Source of the DNA: Dichomitus squalens LYAD-421 SS1 | Taxonomy: Eukaryota > Basidiomycota > Agaricomycetes > Polyporales > Polyporaceae | NCBI RefSeq assembly: GCF_000275845.1 | Contig: NW_006766924.1 | Location: 1 to 29,021 of the forward strand | Direction of reading: 5' to 3' | DNA length: 29,021 nt | Shown: one piece after another, positions 1-7,975 of the stretch | Position numbering within the stretch: position 1 is the stretch's first letter | Layout of the letters: every line of letters starts with the position of its first letter | Notes under the pieces: generated by a model | What the model was told of the DNA's origin: nothing | Seen by the model: the letters and a program-made list of their open reading frames with translations, nothing else | Database searches by the model: none | Made by a program: the position numbers and the translations under genes

Positions 1-1439
1 TAGCTAGCAGCCCTACCTTCTACTGCCCCTTCTAGTCTAGGGAATACACCTCTTCACATCTCTTGCTGTGTCACCTCGGGTTGCTTCGCTTCTCAGCACC
101 AACCTCTGCACCAGTAAGCTTTGCCCTTGTTTGTTTTGGTGGCACAGCTCGTTGGCTGTGACATCGCCGCGACAGTGTCGATTTAGATTGGGTGAGCGAT
201 CTCAGGTGCCCATCTGATGTCTTTATCAGGCTCTACGGTCGCTGGATCGGACGTGCATGTCTCTATGAGCCAGTGACGTCTGTACGTCCTTACAGACTAT
301 CATGGAACTCCTAAGGCGACCCCAACACTGTCTTTAGCATTAGCTTAGTGTCCCTAATGTTGCTTTAAGTGGCCTTCGCATCTGTGTAAGCGTCTATCTC
401 CAAGACCTTCAGTTGATTGGGCTTCGGGGCGTCTGGCCCTGTGTTATCCTTATGGGAAGCCTGCCCTCAACATGACGTATGTCGACGTCAGTTGGATGGG
501 CATACTTGCCTAGAGGGTTTGCTCTCGTCCTCCATCTTGTCCTCTACCCCCCTTTTCCTCCTGCTCTCTCTTTGGCTGTCTGGCCCCCTTCGGGCGCAGA
601 AGACCACTGGCATGCAAGTCATAAGTGAGCAGCGCTTCAGGCGCCTGAACCCCGCAGATCGAAAGGTATGCCTTTGTTTCTGATATCCGCATGTACTCAT
701 CACTACCCAACGAACAGAAGGCAGCGGGGAGGATTTGTGGACCATGTCTCTGGTATGTCCACCAACACCGCCTCCGAGCCCTCTTACTGACAACATTAGG
801 ATCAAAGACACCTTTCATAATTGAAGGCCGCCTGCGGTCTTAGACAAGGTCAAGTCGTTTTCACTCCTTTCCCAACTCATCCCCTCGAGTTCTGTCTGGC
901 GCGCCCTTCGAGGTGATGGCCGGTTCCGTGCCTCATGACTACATATGTGCAAGCTGACACACCCTCATCTAGCCTTTGATTCTCCTTGCTCAAAGTTTGG
1001 ATATATTCACCTCCCACATCGCGACTCTTTCCTTGACTCTCCAATAACTCACGGGTTCGGCTCAAAATCATCATGCATGTGCTCTAGCAAAGCAGTGTCT
1101 GCACAGAACCCAATTGCGCCCAGTAGTAGCTGTACAGTACCATGTAGTAATACAATATCATACAACAGAATACAGTGATATCACCCATATCATCCAATGG
1201 TGTGCTCCCAATACAGATCAGCAAAACCCAAAATTGCCCAACCGTAACCGATTGCTCACGGCCACAGTCGACCCAAATCGACGGGATTCGTATTCGTGTT
1301 GGGTCCTCATACGACGTTACACAGCCAAATATGACAGCCGTCGTAAATGGTCCGGATGGTCGTAAAAATTCGGGGTGTACGACTACATACGATCACATTC
1401 GACCGAAATCGACCCGAATCGGGCACGTTCTCACTGGGC
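1..1439. other. Gene-poor stretch, no supported gene
   Basis: No open reading frame here joins into a recognisable protein on either strand. The best coding-looking piece is a short plus-strand frame at about 590-670 that ends at a plausible splice donor (AAG followed by GTATGC), but I could not find a convincing next exon or a family match. From about 1250 to 1440 the sequence becomes rich in degenerate CGACCCGAAT / CGACCGAAAT units, which lead into the telomere-like repeat that follows. Confidence 0.5.
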
Positions 1440-1476
1440 CCGAACCCTAACCGAACCCTAACCGAAACTCTAACCG
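1440..1476. repeat. Telomere-like 11-bp tandem repeat
   Basis: Two exact tandem units of CCGAACCCTAA (1440-1450 and 1451-1461) are followed by a degenerate 12-nt unit CCGAAACTCTAA (1462-1473) and CCG. Each exact unit contains CCCTAA, the complement of the common fungal telomere repeat TTAGGG, separated by CCGAA. The array is too short and too interrupted to be a real chromosome end. It is better read as an interstitial telomere-like satellite, and the degenerate CGACCCGAAT sequences just upstream may be its older members. Confidence 0.6.
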
Positions 1477-1503
1477 ACGCGTATCACTAAGACCGCGTGG
1501 GTT

Positions 1504-1559
1504 GGGAGGTTTGATACCTCCCTGGCCCGATATCGATATCCCAGAGGTTTGCAAACCTC
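1504..1559. repeat. Three adjacent perfect inverted repeats
   Basis: Three perfect dyads follow one another. GGGAGGT at 1504-1510 pairs with ACCTCCC at 1516-1522 around a TTGAT loop. GATATCGATATC occupies 1529-1540. GAGGTTTGCAAACCTC occupies 1544-1559. The first and third share the core GAGGTTTG. They end 14 bp before the dispersed repeat at 1574. They could be the end of an element, a cruciform-forming site or a protein-binding site; the sequence does not decide. Confidence 0.6.
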
Positions 1560-1573
1560 GTTGTAGTCTCTAC

Positions 1574-1751
1574 CGTGGATCACCCTTGTTCATCATGTTT
1601 CAGCCTCTTATAGACCTAGAAGGGTTGAATACTTCGTAATCTAGGTGTTTGATAGTGCAGGGCGATTTATGGAATTTGTTTCATTTTACGATGCAGAAAG
1701 TGCGCGAGCGTCGTTCGGAGTCGGCTGGCATAAATTCCACAACCAGCTGTA
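1574..1751 (+). repeat. Dispersed 178-bp repeat, copy 1 (coding relic)
   Basis: This segment matches 14091-14268 without gaps, with about 14 differences in 178 positions (roughly 92%). Read in one frame it looks like decayed protein sequence: a block reading RPRRVEYFVI, a TAG stop, then VFDSAGRFMEFVSFYDAES and a TAG near the end. Both copies share the internal TAG, and copy 2 has an extra TGA. That suggests a dead coding relic, possibly part of a transposon, rather than a working gene. I do not recognise the protein family. The identity stops sharply at both ends and the flanks are unrelated. Confidence 0.6.
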
Positions 1752-2002
1752 GTACAGAATCGCTCGATCCGTCTCGAAGGGGAACCATCGGTCCGCGTTG
1801 TGCTGGAACATGGGTCTCCCTTTCTTGCTTCACCTTCCTAAGGGATTCGATCACTAGTCGCTTCAAGTTACTCGACTTCTAGACACACTACTCCGTCTGT
1901 CTACGATATAATCAGGATGTAAGAGTACTGTCTTCCGGTGGCCGTCGTATGATATAGTCATAATTGACCCATTCAAAGCTCTGTTCATCAGGAAAACGTC
2001 AC

Positions 2003-2220
2003 GGACTTGGACCCATACTTGGGCCCAAGTTCATGTACTTGGACTCAAGTCCGTGTACTTGGCCTCAAGTCTGTGTACTTGGCCTCAAGTCTGTGTACTT
2101 GGCCCCAAGTCTGTGTACTTGGCCCCAAGTCCATGTACTTGGTCCCAAGTACACGGACTTGACCCAAGTCTATATACTTGGGGTACTTGGGGTACTTGGG
2201 CCACAACTTGGACTTTACAT
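2003..2220. repeat. 20-bp minisatellite, left subterminal array
   Basis: Seven 20-bp units run head to tail from 2021 to 2160, of the type GGCCTCAAGTCTGTGTACTT, with more degenerate ACTTGG units on both sides. Each unit joins ACTTGG to CAAGT, so the array is full of short dyads and could bind a protein cooperatively. The array is open in two reading frames only because 20-bp units of this composition rarely make stops; this is not a gene. Confidence 0.75.
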
Positions 2221-2596
2221 GTTGACTTCAGTATACTCAGGCCTCAATTTGAGCAATTGGTGTTTTATCAGTCACACATCTTGTATACTTCTTATGTAAT
2301 AATATCTATCATAGACAACCATACACTAGTTGTAAACCAGTCTGTTTTAAGGCTGTAGAAGCAGCTTGATAGTCTATTAGAAGAAGGGCAATAACATGTG
2401 ATAGAAGACTTTAAGTTGTTACAATGTGCTTGTTTCAGTAGTGATACAGAGGTACAATATCCAGATAATGCTCAAGAATAGTGGTATCAGTGGTGGATGT
2501 CCAAGTTCTGCTATGGTACAGGTGAGGATGGTGAAGAACTTCTCGGAGTCCAGCAAAGAGCGCTATATATGGCTGCTATTCTGTGCTATAGTGTGA

Positions 2597-2689
2597 GCTT
2601 CTGTGGTGTAGTGGTTGAACATGCTGTGTTGGACACTGAATTTGCAGGTCGCCGGTTCAATTCCCTGTGGTGGCATTTTTTTTTGCCGC
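2597..2689 (+). other. tRNA-like Pol III unit (degenerate tRNA or SINE head)
   Basis: TGGTGTAGTGG at 2604-2614 fits the Pol III A box and GGTTCAATTCC at 2654-2664 fits the B box. The 3' end at 2675 is followed at once by nine T residues, a strong Pol III terminator. A cloverleaf can be partly drawn: acceptor GCTTCTG (2597-2603) against TGGTGGC (2668-2674) with one mismatch, D stem GTGT/ACAT, and an anticodon stem CTGTG (2624-2628) against TGCAG (2643-2647) if the 14-nt loop hides a short intron. The T stem pairs badly (2 of 5). This argues for a tRNA relic or tRNA-derived SINE head, not a working tRNA. The anticodon is uncertain. Confidence 0.4.
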
Positions 2690-2795
2690 CGCTGCACCCG
2701 CTAACAAATATTGTACACTTGACCTTGATCAAGAGCAGCTGTCCTTTGATTGACTTCCATGCATATCATCTTTATTCAATACATCTCACAGTGAA

Positions 2796-2960
2796 CTTGG
2801 GCATGAACTTGAACAGGGACTTGGAGGACTTGGCCAAGTACCTGGTACTTGGCCAAGTCGACCCACCCGACTTGGCCAAGTCCATTGGACTTGGGGTACT
2901 TGAGGTACTTGGGATACTTGAGGTACTTGGCCAAGTACCTCAAGTACCTGTACAAGTTCG
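2796..2960. repeat. ACTTGG/CCAAGT right subterminal array
   Basis: ACTTGG and CCAAGT words are densely packed from about 2796 to 2957, often as the dyad ACTTGGCCAAGT (for example near 2829, 2850 and 2926). The spacing is less regular than in the left array: several units are 10 bp (GGTACTTGAG type) instead of 20. With the left array it flanks the AT-rich core symmetrically, which supports one element. Confidence 0.7.
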
Positions 2961-2976
2961 TGACGTTTTCCTGATG

Positions 2977-3708
2977 TTCGTCGCGATGCAATCAGGTGAT
3001 GTCCGCTCATGAAGCCGATGTACTTGGAGCAGCTTCGTGTCAGTGTCGTTCAATTAGCAAATGAAGACCATGGCATTATATTCAATGTCCGAGTCGTGCT
3101 CGTGTTGAGAACTTTGATTGCCCTGCCGACTGCGAACACCGAAATGACGGCAGTATCCGCTACACAGCGAATTTCATTTAAGTTCTGTATTGAGATCCTG
3201 AGAAGCTGGTCGCTGTCGTCCTGTTTTGGCTATTGTTCCCAGCCCGTAGAATGGGCACAGCCGAAATTAATATATTACCGTGCTTCTGACTATCCTCGCC
3301 GTCATTCAAGCCAATAACAACTGCGAGGATAATCGCACTTGTGTAGTCCAGCCGACCGGCGCGTACCCAAGCAAGCCAGATGGTGCGCTCGTCTTCACCT
3401 TCGTAGACGGCATGATGACTGGACTTAGAACAGTAAGCTAACATCGAATGTATAGACTCCTTGCCTGGGATTCGAGGCGCCCTCCTTGGATCACATATTG
3501 CCCCCGGACATGCAATGCACGAATTGGTCTGGGTGAAGCAAACACGGGGACGTCCACGGTTGAGTCGCTCGGAACCCTAGCTATCAACATCACTGCCAGT
3601 CAACATGTTTTCACTACGACGTGTCAAAGATACAAGTGAACGACTCCCGGATACAAATACATCTAAGGCACCCGTCTTATTCAGCGACGCGGCTTATTGA
3701 TCTTACGC
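2977..3708. other. No supported gene between the TIR element and the P450
   Basis: Short frames are open on both strands near 3180-3440 (minus strand, about 88 codons; plus strand, a stretch at about 3317-3431 reading GALVFTFVDG before a possible GTAAGC donor). Neither joins to further exons in a way I can defend, and I recognise no domain. The region may hold a relic, but I see nothing that decides it. Confidence 0.4.
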
Positions 3709-6088
3709 TCACTGCGCAAGCGAGATACCGATTGGCAGCGCGCTACCCTGGTCCACCTTACCACGGATGGCAGGGAACGAAAAAATACCGGCCATAGCCT
3801 GCTGAATATCCACCTTTGCCTTCGGCGGGTAGTATTGGAAGGTCTCCACCAGCTCGGCCAGGAACGCTTGCATCTCCAGAACCCTATATCAACATCATAG
3901 ACATCTGGCAATCTGGCAGGCGGAGAAGAGGATAGCCCTGATACGCACGAGAATCGCCATCCGATACAGGCCCGGACTCCAGCAGCTACGGGCAGGGGTC
4001 AGCGATGTATGAGCCTCGAGGAAAGAGTCAGTGCTCACAGAATGTCAATTTGTTGGACGGACATGATCAGCAGGCCGAACAGGACAATCATGATCGGAAC
4101 CGCGACTTACAGATTTGCGAAAACGCTGACATTCGCAGGCTGCTTGGAGATCTCACTGCGGAGGAAGCGGTCTGGGTTCCACTCATTGGCGTCCTCGCCC
4201 CAGGCTTCCGTCAGGCTGCGGGATGCCACGTCAGGTTGATGCCACACACGCAACAAGAGAACGTACCGTTGGTATCCGATAAACGACGCAGAGAATACCT
4301 GTCCGGCCTTGACCGGTATCTCTCTGATCGTCTCGCCCGTCGTCGACACAATCGGATACGTGAGGGGAATCACATCGTCTTTGAGGGCGACACGAGCAAG
4401 ACTGATGACGATCGGATGGAACCGAAGGGTCTCCTGTATGCAACTCATGAGACGTCATACCCACCGGAATCAGGGTGCCCCAGCCGTTTACCTTGATAGC
4501 ATTGTTCGTGAGAGTCAGCGATTCTGGGTCCTCGGTGGAAAATTCAGTTTCGCCGCGTTGTGCGACCTTGGCACGAACACCTCTGATCTCCTGACGCATG
4601 CGCTCTTGATACTCGGGGTACCTCGCCAGTTCGTAAAGGAGGAATGTGAGCGTGGTGGAGGTGGTTTCGTGGCCACCGAGTGTGAGCGTGAACATCTCGG
4701 CGATGAGTTCCTCGTCGTCCAGGCGCGTCTTGGAGTCCGCGGAACGATTCGCCTTGACTGGAAAATCCCTCGTGAGTTCCACTGTACCCGTGAACGCAAG
4801 GAACGCTAGGGTTAGACCCTCACTGAGAATGCTCATCGCGTCCTTGCTGTTGACCTTCTCCGTATCCACCTCAGGACCCTGCTCTCGGAGGATCTGCTTG
4901 CCGTACTCCCGGAACATGTTATTGAGCTTGCGCATGCGGGTATAAGGATTGAGTGGAATATATCTGGTCAACTTGAGGACAGGGGTAGGAATGTAATCCC
5001 AAGCAGCACGGAACAACAAGGATGCCGTCGACGGCATGTAGCTCGCGTCAGCGCTACACGAGTGTAGTCAGCACCGCTTGAGGAGACAATAACTTCTACC
5101 GCTTACAAGATGTTCGCATAGGCTTTCGAAATCTCGTTGCGTTCTCCGTCATCAAGAGCATGGTAGTTGTAATCGAATGCCGCTACAAAGCGCTTGAGTA
5201 GTTATAAGAGAAATTCAAGATGAGCAACAGTCACCTTCTCCGATCACATCCAGTGTAGCACGCGACAGCCATTTTTCCAGCAGGAGGCTTAGCTCACCAG
5301 TAGCTACGAGCTCTCCCTTCCATTTGTTCGAAAGCTTGGGTTGCAGCAAAGTCATGATGAGTATGACGTTCACAACAACATAACAAGGAAAGGAACCTTA
5401 CCTTGGCCGCAATGCGCTGGAATAGAGGCAAGAAACTCCGGAGCTGGGGTACGCTGAACGCCGGGCTCATTATCTTCCGCTGACGCTGGTGGTCGTGACC
5501 TACATCCGAGTTGCTCAACCATTAGTTCGAATGAGCGAACGTTGCAGCATATCTACACACCTACGACGGCCGCGATGCCAAGACCTGCTAGAAGCCAATG
5601 CATGAAACTCTGGGACGTCTTCTTCGGCCGACTTCTGGAATACGTGCTGGATAGCCTGAGCGGAGAGCACACCGGTCAGTATCACACTCCCAAGTCACCT
5701 CGATGCCAGCGATGCAGCTGGTGCCGTACCTTGGGATCTGCACTCATGAGAACGTCCGTCTGCACCAAGCATTAATCATGACGCGAGTGAGGGATAATAG
5801 AATCTACTCTACCCCGAAGGCACCTCGAACTCGCCAAGTAGGACCATACTCTTTCATCCACTGTATATCTAGGGTACCCACTTCTTGGCGAGCGATCACG
5901 GCGTCATGACCTGAGCATCTGCGGGTCAGCGTGTATCCCGTAGGAGAGGTTACTGCTCAGGACTTACCGAGGATGAAAGAAGGGGACGGGGGGCCACGGA
6001 TATGTTTGATGCCGCCGCGGTTGAGCAAGCGAAAGACGAAGAGGAGGGCGCCGACCGCAAGGAACGCTGCTGGCACATAGAGGGACAT
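3709..6088 (-). pseudogene. Cytochrome P450 monooxygenase, likely pseudogene
   Basis: Fourteen exons rebuild a P450 of about 530 residues: 6088-5968, 5910-5813, 5759-5730, 5655-5561, 5499-5402, 5334-5235, 5182-5107, 5041-4824, 4757-4492, 4433-4267, 4215-4111, 4049-4039, 3985-3949, 3883-3709. It starts with a hydrophobic anchor and a proline-rich GPPSPS hinge, as in ER-bound fungal P450s. The oxygen-binding I-helix reads GGHETTS, the K-helix ETLR, the PERF-type block NPDRF, and the haem loop LTFSAGVRACIG with its cysteine. P450s of this type use NADPH reductase electrons to hydroxylate lipophilic substrates; the substrate is not predictable. Two lesions: the 11-nt exon at 4049-4039 is preceded by AA instead of AG, and exon 4 changes frame near 5642. 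Both break the protein unless splicing differs from this model. Confidence 0.85.
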
Positions 6089-7289
6089 TGGGATGGCTGA
6101 TATATCAAAGCTACTACTGCCGGTGGGGGGTAGATACCTTCTGTACTTTGAAGGGCGTGGCTTATATGCGAAGACTTCAGCATCCGCACTCGCTTCTATT
6201 TTTCCCTCAACGAGAGGGGGTTATCGTAACACCAGTGATCAGCGGCGCTGGGTTTGTCAACGTGCGCTCACAAGTGGAAAAAAAACCCTCGTCTGAAGGC
6301 TATCATGACACTAACACTTCGCGGCGATGCAGCTCGGTAGCTCTAGAAATAAGACCCGCTTACGCTTTCGGTCCATCGTGGAACGCTTTTGCCCATCTGA
6401 CGGAATCCCGGCTCGTCTGTTGGGAGGCACGATGATGCTCGTCAGCTTGCGCTTGCTACCATGTCTTTTTCCAACCGAAGGTTATGTTGATGGGTTTGGT
6501 CCTTGAAGAGTCCCTGGCACTAAATCACCGGTTCAATTCATCAGTAGGTAAACTAGGACTACATAGTATACATACATACCTCCAGAAGCGGCCTTCCCGC
6601 ACTTGCTAGGAATTCATTGACTGAGCTAGGCTGACTCTCTGCCTTGCGCGACACAGGATACATCGAGGCAGGTACGCACGCTCCAATAGCATATGACGTT
6701 GCGACTGTTTCATTTACGACATTCGAAGGCGTCCGCGATAAGAGAATCCCGACACTCGAATCGCAAGCGATTCTCGTGCGAAAGGCATGCTCATAGGCTG
6801 GGAGTATCTGGAATACGGGGAACCACTTGACCATAAAGGGGTGGCCAGTGCTCGCAGCTTCCGGCGCCCACATACGCGAGCCGGAAGGCGATCCCGCCGC
6901 TGCCCAAAAGGACTGTTCGATTCGTAGAGTCCAGTGCATTTGCAAGGTCTGCCTCGCCTCATGACCTCTCGCAGGCCTTGACACCATGCGGTGTCAAGGA
7001 AAGCAGCGCCATCGTCACTCGGTTACGTTCGACTACGTGCAGAGAGGACGAGTGTTTAGGCAGAACAAACTGAACTCTGACATCTGAGCGGCGCTAAGAC
7101 GCATATCTGGCACAAGGATCACAATCGCAAAAGAAGCCGCAGAAGGTCTTGGCTTCCGGATTCAGCATCCGGTGCTCGGGGCCCGTGTCAAGTAGAATTC
7201 ATGTTCTGGAAACACCATGGTCGACGAGAGATAGAGAGACAAAGTACGACATACTGTACAACGGGGTATTGTGCATGGGAACGGTGTAG
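6089..7289. other. Intergenic, one unassigned minus-strand frame
   Basis: This stretch separates the P450 start from the DAD2 stop. One minus-strand frame of 142 codons (6987-6559) has a protein-like composition and runs into a plausible donor (GAG then GTATGTATG near 6584). I could not find a partner exon or recognise a family, and a competing frame is open across the same bases. It may be an exon of an unknown gene or chance. Confidence 0.35.
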
Positions 7290-7759
7290 TCATGTCCTCG
7301 GTTCCCTCTGGCGCAGCTCTTCGAGTGGCACCCGCACTAACCGCTCGCCATTCGCTGAAGATGACGCATTTTCGTCCTCGGCAAGCTTCTCACGTTGTGA
7401 CACTGTAGGAGGGGGTGAAAACAAGGAAATGGAGACGCGTGGAGGACACGTACGGAAGAGGCTAAGGATTCTGAACATGTTGGGCCACTGCTCCAGTACC
7501 TGCCCATGGACTGTACGTGACGTGAGGTATTTGTCGCAGTACCTAGGCCTGATATAGACGTACCCATTCCCGCATCAGCCATGACCTCGAAGTCGTCACC
7601 TAGCTCCTCTATGCGTTTGAGGAATTGCGCGCTCGCTCTCTCAAGCGCGGCAACGGCTTCAAATTCCTTCTTTTTCTCCAAGAGCTTGAGCGTAGCTGCC
7701 GCACTTGACACAGAGCCAGGTAGCTGAGATTGACGAGACGCTGCCATAGATGCCCGCAT
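7290..7759 (-). CDS. DAD2: DASH/DAM1 complex subunit Dad2-like
   Basis: Three exons (7759-7564, 7510-7454, 7402-7290) with introns of 53 and 51 nt give a protein of 121 residues, the usual size for Dad2. The core is a coiled-coil-like run rich in Lys/Glu/Leu (LLEKKKEFEAVAALERAS, about residues 26-43), then a GDDFEVMADAG segment and, across the first intron, the block VLEQWPNMFRILSLF. This pattern is that of fungal Dad2, a small subunit of the DASH ring that couples kinetochores to microtubule plus ends in mitosis. The tail after residue 85 is acidic and variable. The start used is ATG 7759; a second in-frame ATG four codons on is possible. All splice sites are GT-AG and the reading frame is intact. 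Identification is from remembered family sequence. Confidence 0.8.
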
Positions 7760-7975
7760 GGCTGTACTGAGATCTGAATAGGACCAAGGAGGGTTCACGC
7801 AACAAACCGCGCGCGAGGGCAAGTCGGCGCGACCCGCAGCCGCTCAAACGGCCTTGTTCGGTCCGACGTTCCCGAGGCATCCGTCTATCACTGCCTCAAC
7901 TCCGCTATGTAGAACTTCGACTCCAACTTGTAACCACCGGTGAGGGATTCATCCAACGCCAATCTAAGATCGCGT
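7760..7975. promoter_or_regulatory. Divergent intergenic region DAD2 / aminopeptidase
   Basis: Only 216 bp separate the two start codons, which point away from each other, so this stretch must hold both promoters or a shared bidirectional one. I see no TATA box in either direction. A pyrimidine-rich stretch with CCTATTCAG on the minus strand (about 7780) could mark a 5' UTR acceptor for DAD2. Confidence 0.45.

Larger units (their letters stand above)
1986..2976. mobile_element. Non-autonomous TIR element with ACTTGG arrays
   Basis: About 24 bp at the left end (starting CATCAGGAAAACGTCACG at 1986) recur inverted at the right end (2953-2976) with one mismatch. Inside each end lies an array of ACTTGG / CCAAGT units, so the element has terminal plus long subterminal repeats, as many DNA transposons do. 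TGTTC occurs at 1982-1986 and again at 2975-2979, a possible 5-bp target duplication that slightly overlaps the repeats. No transposase is present. The centre (about 2220-2790) is AT-rich and carries a tRNA-like unit. The superfamily cannot be assigned from the ends alone. Confidence 0.6.

Noticed and set aside
1964..2358. Two overlapping plus-strand open frames of 111 and 101 codons
   Set aside because: They are translations of the ACTTGG minisatellite (YLAPSLCTWPQ-type repeats) and have no independent support.
2497..3012. Plus-strand frame of 171 codons
   Set aside because: It runs through the tRNA-like unit and the right-hand repeat array; the composition comes from the repeats.
3178..3444. 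Minus-strand 88-codon frame resembling an exon
   Set aside because: The frame is open on the other strand too, no partner exon fits in phase, and no family is recognisable.
4309..4945. Plus-strand open frames across the P450
   Set aside because: They are antisense to exons containing the I-helix and K-helix of the P450.
6559..6987. Minus-strand 142-codon frame as an extra gene
   Set aside because: Protein-like composition, but no recognisable family and no defensible second exon; kept only as a note on the intergenic region.
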